Shown here: positions 8,362-16,654 of the stretch, piece after piece
How positions within the stretch are numbered: the first letter of the stretch is position 1
Layout: every line of letters starts with the position of its first letter
Assembly (NCBI GenBank): GCA_001777915.1
Contig: MFFN01000004.1
Location: 124,001-188,000 of the forward strand
Length of the DNA: 64,000 nt
Direction: 5' to 3'
Origin: Candidatus Edwardsbacteria bacterium RifOxyA12_full_54_48
GTDB lineage: Bacteria; Edwardsbacteria; AC1; EtOH8
Notes under the pieces: model-generated
The model's database searches: none
Seen by the model: the letters and a program-made list of their open reading frames with translations, nothing else
Told to the model about the DNA's origin: nothing
Made by a program: the position numbers and the translations under genes

Positions 8362-10032
8362 TCACCTGATGTTCCCCACATAGCAGGTGGTTATCTGGTT
8401 CTTCCTGACCTCGGGATTGCTGTAATCCGGCAGCAGCATGGGAGAGACCCTTTCTCCGCCGATGCCGGCGGCCTCCAGCTCCTGGTGATATTTTCTGACA
8501 TGCTCCAGCCCCAGCTTTCCGTCCTTGGCTGTTGTCTTGATATACTCGGCCGCAAACCGCCCGGCCCGCCGGCCGAACACGCAGACGTCCAGCAGCGAGT
8601 TGCCCATCAGCCGGTTCTCACCGTGGATCCCCCCGGCCACCTCGCCGGCGGCGTATAGCCCGGGCAGCGAGGTCTCGGAGCGGGCGTTGATCTTCAGCCC
8701 GCCGTTCTGGTAATGCAGGGTGGGGTAGGTCAGCATCGGTTCCTTGGAGATGTCGATGTCGTGCCGTTTGTAGAGTTTCCATTTGCCCACGAATTCCTTC
8801 TCCACCGTGCCCTTGCCCTTCAGATCGTCGATCATGGGCGAATCCAGCCAGACCCCGACCTTTCCCGAGGGCGTGGCGATTCCCTTCTGGCGCTCCTCGC
8901 ATTCGCGGATGAAGGCTGCGGCCTCCACGTCGCGGGGCTCGCGCTCGAACACGAACTGCTCGGCGTCGATGTTCAGGATGTTGGCGCCCATGCCCCGGAA
9001 CTTCTCGGTCAGCAGCAGGCCCTCGATCTGATCGGGATAGGACACTCCGGTGGGATGAAACTGGACGGTATGCAGAAAATTCAACTCCACTCCGGCCCGG
9101 TAGCCCATCACCAGCCCGTCGCCGGTGGCCCCGTAATGGTTGGTGGTCATGAAATTCTGGATGTGGAGCCGGCCCGAGCCGCCGGTGGCCATGATCACCG
9201 CCTTGGCTTTGATGGTGAAGTATTCCTCGGTCTCGTGGTTATAGGCCACCACCCCGGCGCACTGGCCCTTATCGTTCAGGATCAGCTCCACCGCCGAGGT
9301 GAAGTCGATGACTTTGATGTCTTCGGGGAAGTTGAGGGCCTCGTCCCGCAGGGTCCGCATGATCTCGGCCCCGGTAATGTCGGCCGCGTAATGCATTCGC
9401 TTGCGGCAGGTGCCGCCGCCGTGGATGGTCAACAGCCGTCCGTCCGGGTCCTTGGTGAACATGCAGCCCAGGGACTCCAGCCAGGCCAGGGTCTCGGGCG
9501 CGTCGCCCACCAGGGCCTCGGCCAGCTCCGGCACGTTCTTGAAATGGCCGCCGCCCAGCACGTCCAGATAGTGATAGTAAGGAGAGTCCTTGTGCAATTT
9601 GGAAGCGGACTGGATCCCGCCCTCGGCCATCATGGTGTTGGCGTCGCCCACCCGCAGCTTGGTCAGAATCAGCACCTTGGCCCCGTGTTCCTTGGCCATG
9701 ATGGCCGCGGCCACGCCGGCCCCGCCCCCGCCCACCACCAGCACGTCGGTGGTAAAGCGCGGGTTCAGGTCGACCTTGTCGGGGTTTACCCGGCTCCTGG
9801 CCTCCAGCTGATCCACTATCTCCGGGGAGATGGCGTAGCCCTTGTTGACTCCGACCCCGATGGGACGCTTGGAGGTTTTTTTGCAGTCCGGGTGGAAGGC
9901 GTCCAGCACCGCTTGGCGTTCCTCCAGCGACATGGCCGGCATTTCCTTGCCCTCCTTCTTCCGGCGGACCCGCTCCGGCCTGGTGGCCTCGACCTTCTTG
10001 ATCAACTGTTTCAGTTCAGGGGTATATGGCAT
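8362..10032 (-). CDS. frdA: Fumarate reductase/succinate dehydrogenase-like flavoprotein (TfrA-like)
   Basis: A 556-residue flavoprotein that interconverts fumarate and succinate. It has an unusual N-terminal extension of about 90 residues before the FAD motif GGGGAG (101-106). Catalytic elements are retained: QFHPTG (324-329), TEKFRG with Arg346, His440 in HYQNGG and Arg473 in GENRLMGNSLLD. The position of the His that binds FAD covalently in membrane SdhA/FrdA (S-H-T) is Asn132 here (A-N-T), so the flavin is probably non-covalent, as in L-aspartate oxidase. It lies 11 bases after frdB and before hdrA. No membrane anchor genes are present, which favours a soluble, Hdr-linked thiol- or ferredoxin-coupled enzyme. 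Confidence 0.88.
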   Translation of the reverse strand: MPYTPELKQLIKKVEATRPERVRRKKEGKEMPAMSLEERQAVLDAFHPDCKKTSKRPIGVGVNKGYAISPEIVDQLEARSRVNPDKVDLNPRFTTDVLVVGGGGAGVAAAIMAKEHGAKVLILTKLRVGDANTMMAEGGIQSASKLHKDSPYYHYLDVLGGGHFKNVPELAEALVGDAPETLAWLESLGCMFTKDPDGRLLTIHGGGTCRKRMHYAADITGAEIMRTLRDEALNFPEDIKVIDFTSAVELILNDKGQCAGVVAYNHETEEYFTIKAKAVIMATGGSGRLHIQNFMTTNHYGATGDGLVMGYRAGVELNFLHTVQFHPTGVSYPDQIEGLLLTEKFRGMGANILNIDAEQFVFEREPRDVEAAAFIRECEERQKGIATPSGKVGVWLDSPMIDDLKGKGTVEKEFVGKWKLYKRHDIDISKEPMLTYPTLHYQNGGLKINARSETSLPGLYAAGEVAGGIHGENRLMGNSLLDVCVFGRRAGRFAAEYIKTTAKDGKLGLEHVRKYHQELEAAGIGGERVSPMLLPDYSNPEVRKNQITTCYVGNIR

Positions 10033-10043
10033 CGCTCATCTCC

Positions 10044-10772
10044 TTATAAATAATCGTTAGATTTCGGAGCCCATTCGTCCGTCGTGTTGTCCGGCTCGGC
10101 TTCCCGGGCCTTGTACAGCTCCTTCAGCTTGTTGACGTCAGCCTTTTTCAGCTGGTCCAGCCCTTCATTGAACTTCCCAGCCTTTACTTGCTTAACCTGT
10201 TTGGCCAGGTGCTCGGCCCGCGGTGCGATCTGCGAACCATACAGCCGCCGGGCCAGTATGGCCACATTGGCGTGGGATATCTCGGCCGGGCAGCGGGAGG
10301 TGCACAGCCCGCACATCACGCAGTCGAAGGAAAGCTCGGCCGCCTGCTCGATATCCCCTCGGATGACGGCGTTGATATAGTCCATCACTTCGATGGACAT
10401 CGGGCAGGACTTGGTGCAGGTGTTGCAGGACACGCACTTGAACACCTCCGGGTACAGGGCCTTGAAGGTGTCGACGGTGGCCTTGACCTTGTTCAGGTCG
10501 TGGATGCCGCGCTTGTTGGGGAAGAAAGGCAGGACGGCCAGGTACATGCCGGGCCGGGCCATGGCCTGGCAGGCCAGACCCACTTCGATCTTGTAGCTGT
10601 CGGGCAGGCGGAAGGCTATGCCGCAGGCCCCGCAGATGCCGCCCCGGCAACCGCAGCCCCGGGTCAGCTGATAGCCGGCATACTCCATGGCCTTCATGAC
10701 GGTTAGGGTGTCCGGCACCATATACTGTTTGCCCATCACGTGGATTGGGATCAGGTTTATTTTGGCTTCCAT
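10044..10772 (-). CDS. frdB: Fumarate reductase/succinate dehydrogenase-like iron-sulfur protein (TfrB/SdhB-like)
   Basis: A 242-residue electron-transfer subunit. A [2Fe-2S] domain with GCGCRGGICGACG (about 40-52) is followed by two ferredoxin motifs, CVSCNTCTKSCP and CVMCGLCTSRCP, as in SdhB/FrdB. The second motif has C-x2-C-x2-C-x3-CP, so both distal clusters look like [4Fe-4S]. The methanogen TfrB carries a fused HdrB domain; here that function is split off as hdrB, 40 bases upstream. It should wire FrdA to HdrB/HdrC. Confidence 0.9.
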   Translation of the reverse strand: MEAKINLIPIHVMGKQYMVPDTLTVMKAMEYAGYQLTRGCGCRGGICGACGIAFRLPDSYKIEVGLACQAMARPGMYLAVLPFFPNKRGIHDLNKVKATVDTFKALYPEVFKCVSCNTCTKSCPMSIEVMDYINAVIRGDIEQAAELSFDCVMCGLCTSRCPAEISHANVAILARRLYGSQIAPRAEHLAKQVKQVKAGKFNEGLDQLKKADVNKLKELYKAREAEPDNTTDEWAPKSNDYL

Positions 10773-10812
10773 ATATCTTCTCCCTTATTAATTAGAATTC
10801 GGATTTCTGATT

Positions 10813-11694
10813 TTATAACAGATTCTTCTGTTTAAGCAGCGGCCGGGGATCGATATGATGCAGGTCGAATTTGCAGACCTCCGCCCCCAATCCCAATCCC
10901 AGGGCCAGCAGCTGGGTGAAATACAGGATGGGGAGATCGTAAGCCTTGCCAGTTTTCTCCTGGATGTTCTTCTGGCGCTCATCCAGGTTGAAGAAGCACA
11001 ACGGACAGCTGGTGACAATGGCCTCGGCGCCATTCTTTATGGCCGACGATATTATCCGCTCGGCCTTGTCGGCCACCACCTCCTGGTCCATCACGGTGTG
11101 ATAGGATCCGCAGCATTCGGTGAGACAGGGATCGTACACCGCCTGGGCTCCCAGGGAGGCTATCAGATCGCCCATGACGGTCGGCATCTCCACATCATCG
11201 ATGGCCGCGGCCTTGGGCCGGGTCAGCAGACAGCCATAATACGGCGCCAGCTTAAGTTCTTTCAGCGGCCGGGAGATCTTTTCCTTGATCTTGCTGAAGC
11301 CGATGTCGTTCTTCAATATCTCCAGCAGGTGCAGCACCTCCACCCGGCCCTTGTATTCGGCATCCTTGTCCTTGATGAAGAAATTGATCTTCTCCAGCTT
11401 GTCCTTATCTTGCTGCACCATCAGGTTGGACATCTTCAGGGTATGGTAACACATGCTGCACAGGGTGGTCAGCCTGTCCCGTCCCAGCTCCTGGGTATGG
11501 ACCAGCAGCCTGACCGGAGCCACATGGTTGATCAGGTTGTCGGAGGCCAGGGAATAAACGGTGCCGCAGCAGTTCCATCGGGGCAGCTCATCCAGCTCCC
11601 AGCCCAGGGCTTTCATTGATTCCCTGGCCGAAAGGTCGAAATTCTTGGCGGTGTTGGAAAGGGTACAACCGGGATAATAGGATATCTTGTTCAT
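10813..11694 (-). CDS. hdrB: HdrB/SdhE-like CCG-domain protein
   Basis: A 293-residue protein with two CCG domains. The first has NCCGTVYSL followed by CSMCYHT; the second has ECCGSYHT followed by CPLCFFN. In HdrB these Cys-rich motifs bind the non-cubane [4Fe-4S] clusters that reduce the CoM-CoB heterodisulfide. Proteins of the same fold (SdhE, MfrE) act as third subunits of anchorless succinate/fumarate enzymes. The neighbours frdB and hdrC make both readings possible: it may reduce an unknown disulfide or relay electrons to FrdAB. Start ATG 11694. Confidence 0.9.
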   Translation of the reverse strand: MNKISYYPGCTLSNTAKNFDLSARESMKALGWELDELPRWNCCGTVYSLASDNLINHVAPVRLLVHTQELGRDRLTTLCSMCYHTLKMSNLMVQQDKDKLEKINFFIKDKDAEYKGRVEVLHLLEILKNDIGFSKIKEKISRPLKELKLAPYYGCLLTRPKAAAIDDVEMPTVMGDLIASLGAQAVYDPCLTECCGSYHTVMDQEVVADKAERIISSAIKNGAEAIVTSCPLCFFNLDERQKNIQEKTGKAYDLPILYFTQLLALGLGLGAEVCKFDLHHIDPRPLLKQKNLL

Positions 11695-11720
11695 GTTTTC
11701 TCCATTTCCATTAAACCTTA

Positions 11721-12156
11721 ACCACAGAGGCCCAAAGACCCAGAGATAATTTATAAGATGACCCTTTTGATGCCCCGTTTCATCATGTCGGTATTAAAGT
11801 TCAGCAGCAAACCCAATTTCATTTTCGTCAACTTAAGATATGTCAACACCTGCGCCACATGGACAGGTAAAATCATCTCGACGCATTTTAATTCGACAAC
11901 CACTGCTTCATTCACCACTAGATCGAGCCTGTATTTCTCGGATAGCACCATACCCTTATACTGTATCGGCAATTCCTTTTGCCGAGTGTACGGCAACCCA
12001 TCCAGGTCAAATTCCTTGCACAAGCACTCTTCATATATCGACTCAAGAAGACCGGGGCCCAATGTCCTGTGCACTTCAATCGCGCACTTGATGATCCGCT
12101 CAGTTATGATATTCTCTGTGTCCAATGATTTCTCCGTGTCTCTGTGTCTCTGTGGT
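11721..12156. mobile_element. Putative mobile cassette: GxxExxY gene bounded by CACAGAG-type inverted repeats
   Basis: The left edge reads ACCACAGAGGCCCAAAGACC and the right edge ends in TCTCTGTGTCTCTGTGGT, an inverted copy of the same CCACAGAG motif. Between them lies only the GxxExxY gene. The unit separates hdrC from hdrB, genes that are otherwise tightly packed. A shorter element with similar ends but no gene lies at 16535-16654. Mobility is an inference; no transposase is present. Confidence 0.4.
11751..12125 (-). CDS. GxxExxY family protein
   Basis: A 124-residue protein of the GxxExxY family. The name motif is seen as GPGLLESIYEECL near residue 23. A later VVVELKCVE segment resembles the PD-(D/E)xK nuclease-type core (E-x-K). 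The family's cellular role is not established. The apparent start is TTG at 12125 because no ATG is available before the conserved N-terminus. The gene interrupts the hdrC-hdrB pair on the same strand and is flanked by inverted CACAGAG repeats, so it looks like a passenger and not a complex subunit. Confidence 0.85.
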   Translation of the reverse strand: MDTENIITERIIKCAIEVHRTLGPGLLESIYEECLCKEFDLDGLPYTRQKELPIQYKGMVLSEKYRLDLVVNEAVVVELKCVEMILPVHVAQVLTYLKLTKMKLGLLLNFNTDMMKRGIKRVIL

Positions 12157-12168
12157 ATAAAACAAAAA

Positions 12169-12618
12169 TCAGCCGGACTGCTTGCGCAGGCAACTGATCA
12201 ATGCGATCTGGGGAACCTCTTCCAATATCTCTTTGGGTATCTTATTGCCGTCCACCCGGTCCAGCCTTTTTCTGACCAGCAGCTGGCGCACCGCCTCCAT
12301 CACCTTGGCCAGGTCGATGCCCTTGGGGCAGCGCACCCCGCAGGTGAAGCACGACAGGCAGGCCCAGATCGATTCGGAATTCTTCACCTTTTCGTACTCG
12401 CCCATCTGCAGCAGTTTCCAGATCTGGTTCGGGGCGATGTCCATCCGGTCGTGCATGGGGCAGCCAGCCGAACAGGATCCGCATTGCATGCAGCGGAAGA
12501 CCTTCTCCCCGCTGATCTCCTCGATCTTCAAAAAGATCCTGTCGCCGATCCTCTCTCCGCTGAGTTGCAGGGTATCGTTGGTCTCGACCGGGGTGTAATT
12601 CAGAGGTGCTTTGGCCAT
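12169..12618 (-). CDS. hdrC: HdrC: [4Fe-4S] ferredoxin-like subunit
   Basis: A 149-residue protein with two [4Fe-4S] motifs, CMQCGSCSAGCP and CLSCFTCGVRCP, the size and layout of HdrC. It transfers electrons between HdrA and HdrB. The reading frame is open further upstream to 12756, but ATG 12618 (MAKAPLNY) is chosen because GGGAG precedes it and the upstream part shows no conserved features. It is the first gene of the hdr-frd-mvh unit, about 120 nt from a predicted transcription start. Confidence 0.9.
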   Translation of the reverse strand: MAKAPLNYTPVETNDTLQLSGERIGDRIFLKIEEISGEKVFRCMQCGSCSAGCPMHDRMDIAPNQIWKLLQMGEYEKVKNSESIWACLSCFTCGVRCPKGIDLAKVMEAVRQLLVRKRLDRVDGNKIPKEILEEVPQIALISCLRKQSG

Positions 12619-12746
12619 TATTATTCTCCCAATTTGATATTTTTCTAAACAAAAAAGGATCCAAAAAAAGCGTTGACGATCAAAGGTGATATTGAATCCC
12701 CTTCTATTGTCCGGAAGCACCTTCCGTGAAAATTCCCTGTTTTTCA

Positions 12747-12774
12747 AGTTTACCACATAATTTCAAAAAGTCAA
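12747..12774 (-). promoter_or_regulatory. Candidate promoter of the hdrC-frd-mvh operon
   Basis: On the minus strand TTGACT (12774-12769), 16 bp and TAAACT (12752-12747). The -10 is only moderately good. The leader contains a small hairpin CGGAAG-CAC-CTTCCG at 12712-12726. It would let the hydrogenase complex be transcribed separately from sucCD. Confidence 0.5.
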
Positions 12775-12805
12775 TAGATAATCTGCCCTTTCAGTTTATG
12801 GCCGA

Positions 12806-13672
12806 TCACAGAACGCTCTTCAGCGCCTTGCCCATCTCGGCCGGGCTTTTGGCCACCTTTATTCCGCAGGATTTTAATACCCTGACCTTCTCCTGATAGG
12901 TTCCCTTGCCTCCGGAGATGATGGCCCCCGCATGCCCCATCCGCTTTCCCTTGGGAGCGGTGGCCCCGGCGATGAAAGCCGCCACCGGCTTGTCGAAGTT
13001 CTTCTTTATCCACCGGGCGGTCTCCTCCTCCATGGACCCGCCGATCTCGCCGATCATCAGCACCGCCTTGGTCTGGCGGTCCTTCTTGAACAGCTCAAAG
13101 GCGTCGATGAACGTGGTGCCTATCACCGGGTCCCCGCCGATCCCAAGGCAGGTCGACTGCCCGATCCCCATCTGGGTCAGCTGGTTGACGGCCTCATAGG
13201 TCAGGGTTCCGCTGCGGGAGATCACCCCCACCCCGCCCTTCTTGTGGATGGAGGCCGGCATGATGCCGGCCTTGGCCAGGCCGGGGGAGATGACACCGGG
13301 ACAGTTGGGGCCTATCAGCCGGGTTCTCTTTCCCATCAGGTAGCGCTTGACGAACAGCATGTCGTTGACCGGGACGCCCTCGGTGATGCAGATCACCAGT
13401 TCCATTTCGGCGTCTATTGCTTCGATCAGGGCATCCTTGCAGAAATTTGCCGGAACGAATATCATGGAGGTGTTGGCTCCGCCTTTCTCCCGGGCCTGGG
13501 CCACGGTGTCGAACACCGGAAAGCCCTCATGAATGGTCCCGCCTTTTCCGGGCACCACCCCGCCCACCACCCTGGTCCCATATTCGGCCGATTTCAGGGT
13601 GTGAAAGGTGCCGTGCTTTCCGGTGAACCCCTGGCATACCAGCCGGGTGTTTTGATCAATCAGAATGGCCAT
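12806..13672 (-). CDS. sucD: Succinyl-CoA ligase, alpha subunit
   Basis: A 288-residue alpha subunit that interconverts succinate, CoA and NTP with succinyl-CoA through a phospho-histidine. The CoA-binding half has [13 protein letters not shown] and [11 protein letters not shown]. The phospho-His lies in [17 protein letters not shown] 13672 follows GGAGG at 9 nt and overlaps the sucC end by 17 bases; an upstream TTG at 13693 is less likely. A second, truncated copy of its C-terminal half is found in the chimeric gene at 2117-2755. Confidence 0.95.
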   Translation of the reverse strand: MAILIDQNTRLVCQGFTGKHGTFHTLKSAEYGTRVVGGVVPGKGGTIHEGFPVFDTVAQAREKGGANTSMIFVPANFCKDALIEAIDAEMELVICITEGVPVNDMLFVKRYLMGKRTRLIGPNCPGVISPGLAKAGIMPASIHKKGGVGVISRSGTLTYEAVNQLTQMGIGQSTCLGIGGDPVIGTTFIDAFELFKKDRQTKAVLMIGEIGGSMEEETARWIKKNFDKPVAAFIAGATAPKGKRMGHAGAIISGGKGTYQEKVRVLKSCGIKVAKSPAEMGKALKSVL

Positions 13673-14834
13673 AGCCCTCAGCCTCCGCAACAATTTTTTT
13701 GGCCGCTTCGTTCAACGAACCGGCCGGGGTTATTTTCAAACCGGACTCAGCCAGTATCTTTTTCCCCTGCTCCACGTTGGTGCCGTCCAGCCGGGCCACT
13801 ATCGGCACCTTCACCCCCAGGGTCCTGGAGGCCGAGACGATCCCCTCGGCGATCACGTCGCATTTCATGATCCCGCCGAAGATGTTCACCAGGATCCCTT
13901 TTACATTGGGGTCGCTTAAGATTATCTTGAAGGCCTCGGTCACCTTTTCGGCGGTGGCGCTGCCGCCCACATCCAGAAAATTAGCCGGGCTGCCGCCGTG
14001 GAATTTGACGATGTCCATGGTGGCCATGGCCAGGCCGGCTCCGTTGACCAGGCAACCGATGGTCCCGTCCAGCTTGATGTAGCTCAGGTCGTATTTCGAG
14101 GCCTGGACCTCGTTGGGGTCCTCCTCATTTATATCCCGCAGTGCCTGGATCTCCTGGTGGCGGCCCAGGCCGTTGTCGTCAAAGTTGACCTTGGCGTCTA
14201 TGGCCAGAAGCTTTCCGGCCTTGGTCTTTACCAGCGGATTGATCTCCACCAGAGAGGCGTCCTTCTCTATGAAGAGATTGAATAACCCCCTCATGATGGC
14301 GGTCAGCTGCTTGGCCAGGTCCCCGGTGAACCCCAGTTTTCCGGCCATCTCCAGGCCATGAAAGTTCTTGAACCCGCTGAAGGGATCTATGTAAATTTTG
14401 ACGATGCTGTCGGGCCTTTCCTCGGCCACCTTCTCTATCTCCATCCCGCCCTCGGTGGAGGCCACAAAGACGTATTTGCAGACCGCCCGGTCGATCAGCA
14501 GGCTGAGATAATATTCCCGGTCGATGTCCACCGCCTCGGTGATCAGCAACCGGCTGACCAGACGGCCCTGCGGGCCGGTCTGGTTGGTGACCAGGTTCAT
14601 CCCCAGAATATTCCTGGCCTGCTCCAGGGTTTCCTCTTTGCTTCGGGCCAGCTTCACCCCGCCGCCCTTGCCCCGCCCCCCGGAGTGTATCTGGGCCTTG
14701 ACCACATAGCCGGGGCCCGGAAGCTCGTTTAGTTTTCTCCCGATCTCTTCGAGCGACTGCACCATGAACCCCCGGTCCACCGGAACGCCGTAGCTTTTCA
14801 GCAATTCCTTGGCTTGATATTCGTGGACATTCAT
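13656..14834 (-). CDS. sucC: Succinyl-CoA ligase, beta subunit
   Basis: A 392-residue beta subunit with an N-terminal ATP-grasp domain ([24 protein letters not shown]) and a C-terminal CoA-ligase domain ([23 protein letters not shown]). It pairs with SucD for substrate-level phosphorylation, or for succinate activation if the pathway runs reductively. It lies between fumarase and the Hdr-Frd genes, which links fumarate reduction to succinyl-CoA. A 21-codon remnant of another sucC start lies at 18300-18362. Confidence 0.95.
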   Translation of the reverse strand: MNVHEYQAKELLKSYGVPVDRGFMVQSLEEIGRKLNELPGPGYVVKAQIHSGGRGKGGGVKLARSKEETLEQARNILGMNLVTNQTGPQGRLVSRLLITEAVDIDREYYLSLLIDRAVCKYVFVASTEGGMEIEKVAEERPDSIVKIYIDPFSGFKNFHGLEMAGKLGFTGDLAKQLTAIMRGLFNLFIEKDASLVEINPLVKTKAGKLLAIDAKVNFDDNGLGRHQEIQALRDINEEDPNEVQASKYDLSYIKLDGTIGCLVNGAGLAMATMDIVKFHGGSPANFLDVGGSATAEKVTEAFKIILSDPNVKGILVNIFGGIMKCDVIAEGIVSASRTLGVKVPIVARLDGTNVEQGKKILAESGLKITPAGSLNEAAKKIVAEAEGYGHSD

Positions 14835-14905
14835 CTAACCTGCTCCAAATGTTATACGGATAATTTTTGTCATTTTAAGCCATGCCGAATCTGGGAAAAT
14901 TCATG

Positions 14906-15077
14906 CTGAGCTGGGCAGTCTTCGCCCAGCTCAGTATTCTCTTCTGCTATTGAGGCAAAGGCCGAGAACGGCCTAAGATCGGGAGGTAGTCTCTGCCCTT
15001 GACCCAGCCCTTAAGGGCTGGGTCAAGAACGCCTGTCGAAAGCAAGCAAGGCTGGTCATGGCCTTCTGCTTGCTTTC
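14906..15077. repeat. Cluster of inverted repeats between fumarase beta and sucC
   Basis: At least three perfect or near-perfect inverted repeats stand in a 256-bp gap: 14906-14916 with 14924-14934 (CTGAGCTGGGC arms), 14999-15012 with 15013-15026 (TTGACCCAGCCCTT arms) and 15038-15048 with 15067-15077 (GAAAGCAAGCA arms). None has a following T-run on either strand, so simple intrinsic termination is doubtful. They would form strong RNA hairpins in a fumarase-sucC transcript. Confidence 0.6.
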
Positions 15078-15090
15078 ACTAATGTATTCG

Positions 15091-15651
15091 TCAGGCTTTT
15101 TTGAATTTCTTGGGCCCTTCCTTGTACAGGTCGTTCCCCTCAGAATCGGTGGCCACGATGGCCGGAAAATCCTCCACCTCGTATTTGCATACCGCCTCGG
15201 GGCCCAGCTCCTCGTAAAGGATGGGGGTGGATTTCTTGATGGCCTTGGAGATCAGGGCCGCGGCCCCGCCGATGGCGGCGAAATACACCGCCCCCTTTTC
15301 CTTCATGGCCTTGATGACCTCTTCGCTGCGCTCGCCCTTGCCGATCATGCCCCGCAGCCCGGCTTTATGGATCATGGCCGGGGAATAGGCGTCCATCCGG
15401 TAGCTGGTGGTGGGGCCGGCGCTTCCGATGGCCTTTCCCGGCTTGGCCGGCGACGGACCTACGTAGTAGATGATCTCTCCCTTCAGTTCCACCGGCAGCT
15501 TGCCGTCCTTTTCCAGTGCCTCGCACAGTCTTTTATGGGCGGCATCCCTTCCGGTATAGATGGTTCCGGTGATCAGGACTTCGTCGCCCATCTTGAGGGA
15601 CCGGGCGGTCTCCTCGGTCAGGGGGGTGGATATCTTTTTTGGATTTGCCAT
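15091..15651 (-). CDS. Fumarate hydratase class I, beta subunit
   Basis: A 186-residue C-terminal-type subunit of the two-chain class I (iron-sulfur) fumarase, also used by L-tartrate dehydratase. Motifs include GDEVLITGTIYTGRDAAHKR, GPSPAKPGKAIGSAGPTTS and AAIGGAAAL, the usual beta-subunit signatures. The gene follows the alpha subunit by 12 bases. Fumarase is favoured over tartrate dehydratase because malic enzyme, FrdAB and SucCD are the neighbours. Confidence 0.92.
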   Translation of the reverse strand: MANPKKISTPLTEETARSLKMGDEVLITGTIYTGRDAAHKRLCEALEKDGKLPVELKGEIIYYVGPSPAKPGKAIGSAGPTTSYRMDAYSPAMIHKAGLRGMIGKGERSEEVIKAMKEKGAVYFAAIGGAAALISKAIKKSTPILYEELGPEAVCKYEVEDFPAIVATDSEGNDLYKEGPKKFKKA

Positions 15652-15663
15652 AATGAGATTCTC

Positions 15664-16509
15664 CTATAATACGCGATGGGCATGCCGGTGGGCATGACAG
15701 TTGACATTCACCGCCACCGGCAGCGAGGCCAGATGGCAGGGATGATGCTCGATATGGATGGCAAAGGAGGTGACATTGCCCCCCAGACCCTGGGGGCCGA
15801 CCCCGGAATTGTTGATCCGGTGAAGGATCCTCTTTTCCAATTGGTCATATCGTTCATCCTGGTTGAGGGCATTCAGCGGCCACATCAGGGCCTTCTTGGC
15901 CAGATAGGCCACCTTTTCAAAGGTGCCGCCGATGCCCACCCCCACCACCGTGGGTGGACAGGGGTTTCCCCCGGCCTTGACGATGGTGTCCACCACGAAA
16001 TCGATCACCCCCTTCTCCCCGGCCGACGGCGGCAGCATGGCCAGCCGGCTCATGTTCTCGGCTCCGCCGCCCTTGGGGGCCATGGTGATGTCCAGCTTGT
16101 CCCCGTCAACGATGTCCAGATGAATGATGGCCGGAGTGTTGTCCCCGGTGTTTTTCCGGGCGAACAGGGGGTCGTCCAGGGAAGATTTTCTGAGGTAGCC
16201 ATCCTTGTACCCCTGCCGCACCCCCTCGTTGACGGCATCCTTGAGCAATCCCCCGTCGATCTTGACATCGGCGCCGATGTTGATGAAGAAAACCGACAGT
16301 CCGGTGTCCTGGCAGATGGGCACCCTTTCATCCTTGGCGATCTGGGCATTCTTGAGGCACTGCTCCAGAATGGATTTCCCCAGGGGCGATTCCTCCTGGG
16401 CCACGGCCTTCTTAAACCCGTCGATCACATCCTGGGGCAGGTCGTAATTGGCCTCCAGGCACATCTCCTTGACCGTCTCCACTATCTTTTTGTATTCGAT
16501 GGTCCGCAT
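15664..16509 (-). CDS. Fumarate hydratase class I, alpha subunit
   Basis: A 281-residue alpha subunit that holds the catalytic [4Fe-4S] cluster and hydrates fumarate to malate. Cluster Cys candidates are in PICQDTG, GGNPCPP and HHPCHLASLP. KGGGAENMS is a conserved substrate-loop motif. It lies between malic enzyme and the beta subunit in the C4 pathway block. An inverted-repeat element separates it from malic enzyme. Confidence 0.93.
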   Translation of the reverse strand: MRTIEYKKIVETVKEMCLEANYDLPQDVIDGFKKAVAQEESPLGKSILEQCLKNAQIAKDERVPICQDTGLSVFFINIGADVKIDGGLLKDAVNEGVRQGYKDGYLRKSSLDDPLFARKNTGDNTPAIIHLDIVDGDKLDITMAPKGGGAENMSRLAMLPPSAGEKGVIDFVVDTIVKAGGNPCPPTVVGVGIGGTFEKVAYLAKKALMWPLNALNQDERYDQLEKRILHRINNSGVGPQGLGGNVTSFAIHIEHHPCHLASLPVAVNVNCHAHRHAHRVL

Positions 16510-16534
16510 TATGCGTCTCCTTATATTAATTTAT

Positions 16535-16654
16535 CCTTGCCACAGAAGCACGAAGACACTGAGTTTTTCTTTGATGGTCCCAAATTATTAGACGGCTGGG
16601 CACTCGAACAAGTATTCGAATTTTCTCTGCGCCTCGGTGTCTCTGTGGTAAAGG
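16535..16654. repeat. MITE-like inverted-repeat element between malic enzyme and fumarase alpha
   Basis: A 120-bp non-coding segment with ends CCTTGCCACAGAAGCACGAAG and CTCGGTGTCTCTGTGGTAAAGG, which are imperfect inverted copies. The centre contains the palindrome CTCGAACAAGTATTCGAA-like. It ends flush against the malic enzyme stop codon. The ends match those around the GxxExxY cassette at 11721-12156, so it may be a gene-less derivative. Confidence 0.45.

Noticed and set aside
10813-11694. Reading hdrB strictly as an SdhE membrane-anchoring subunit
   Set aside because: hdrA, hdrC and mvhD in the same operon fit HdrB better, and no amphipathic anchor segment is evident; the alternative is mentioned in the feature.
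12619-12756. N-terminal extension of HdrC to 12756
   Set aside because: The extension has no conserved residues and contains the likely leader; ATG 12618 has a proper ribosome site.
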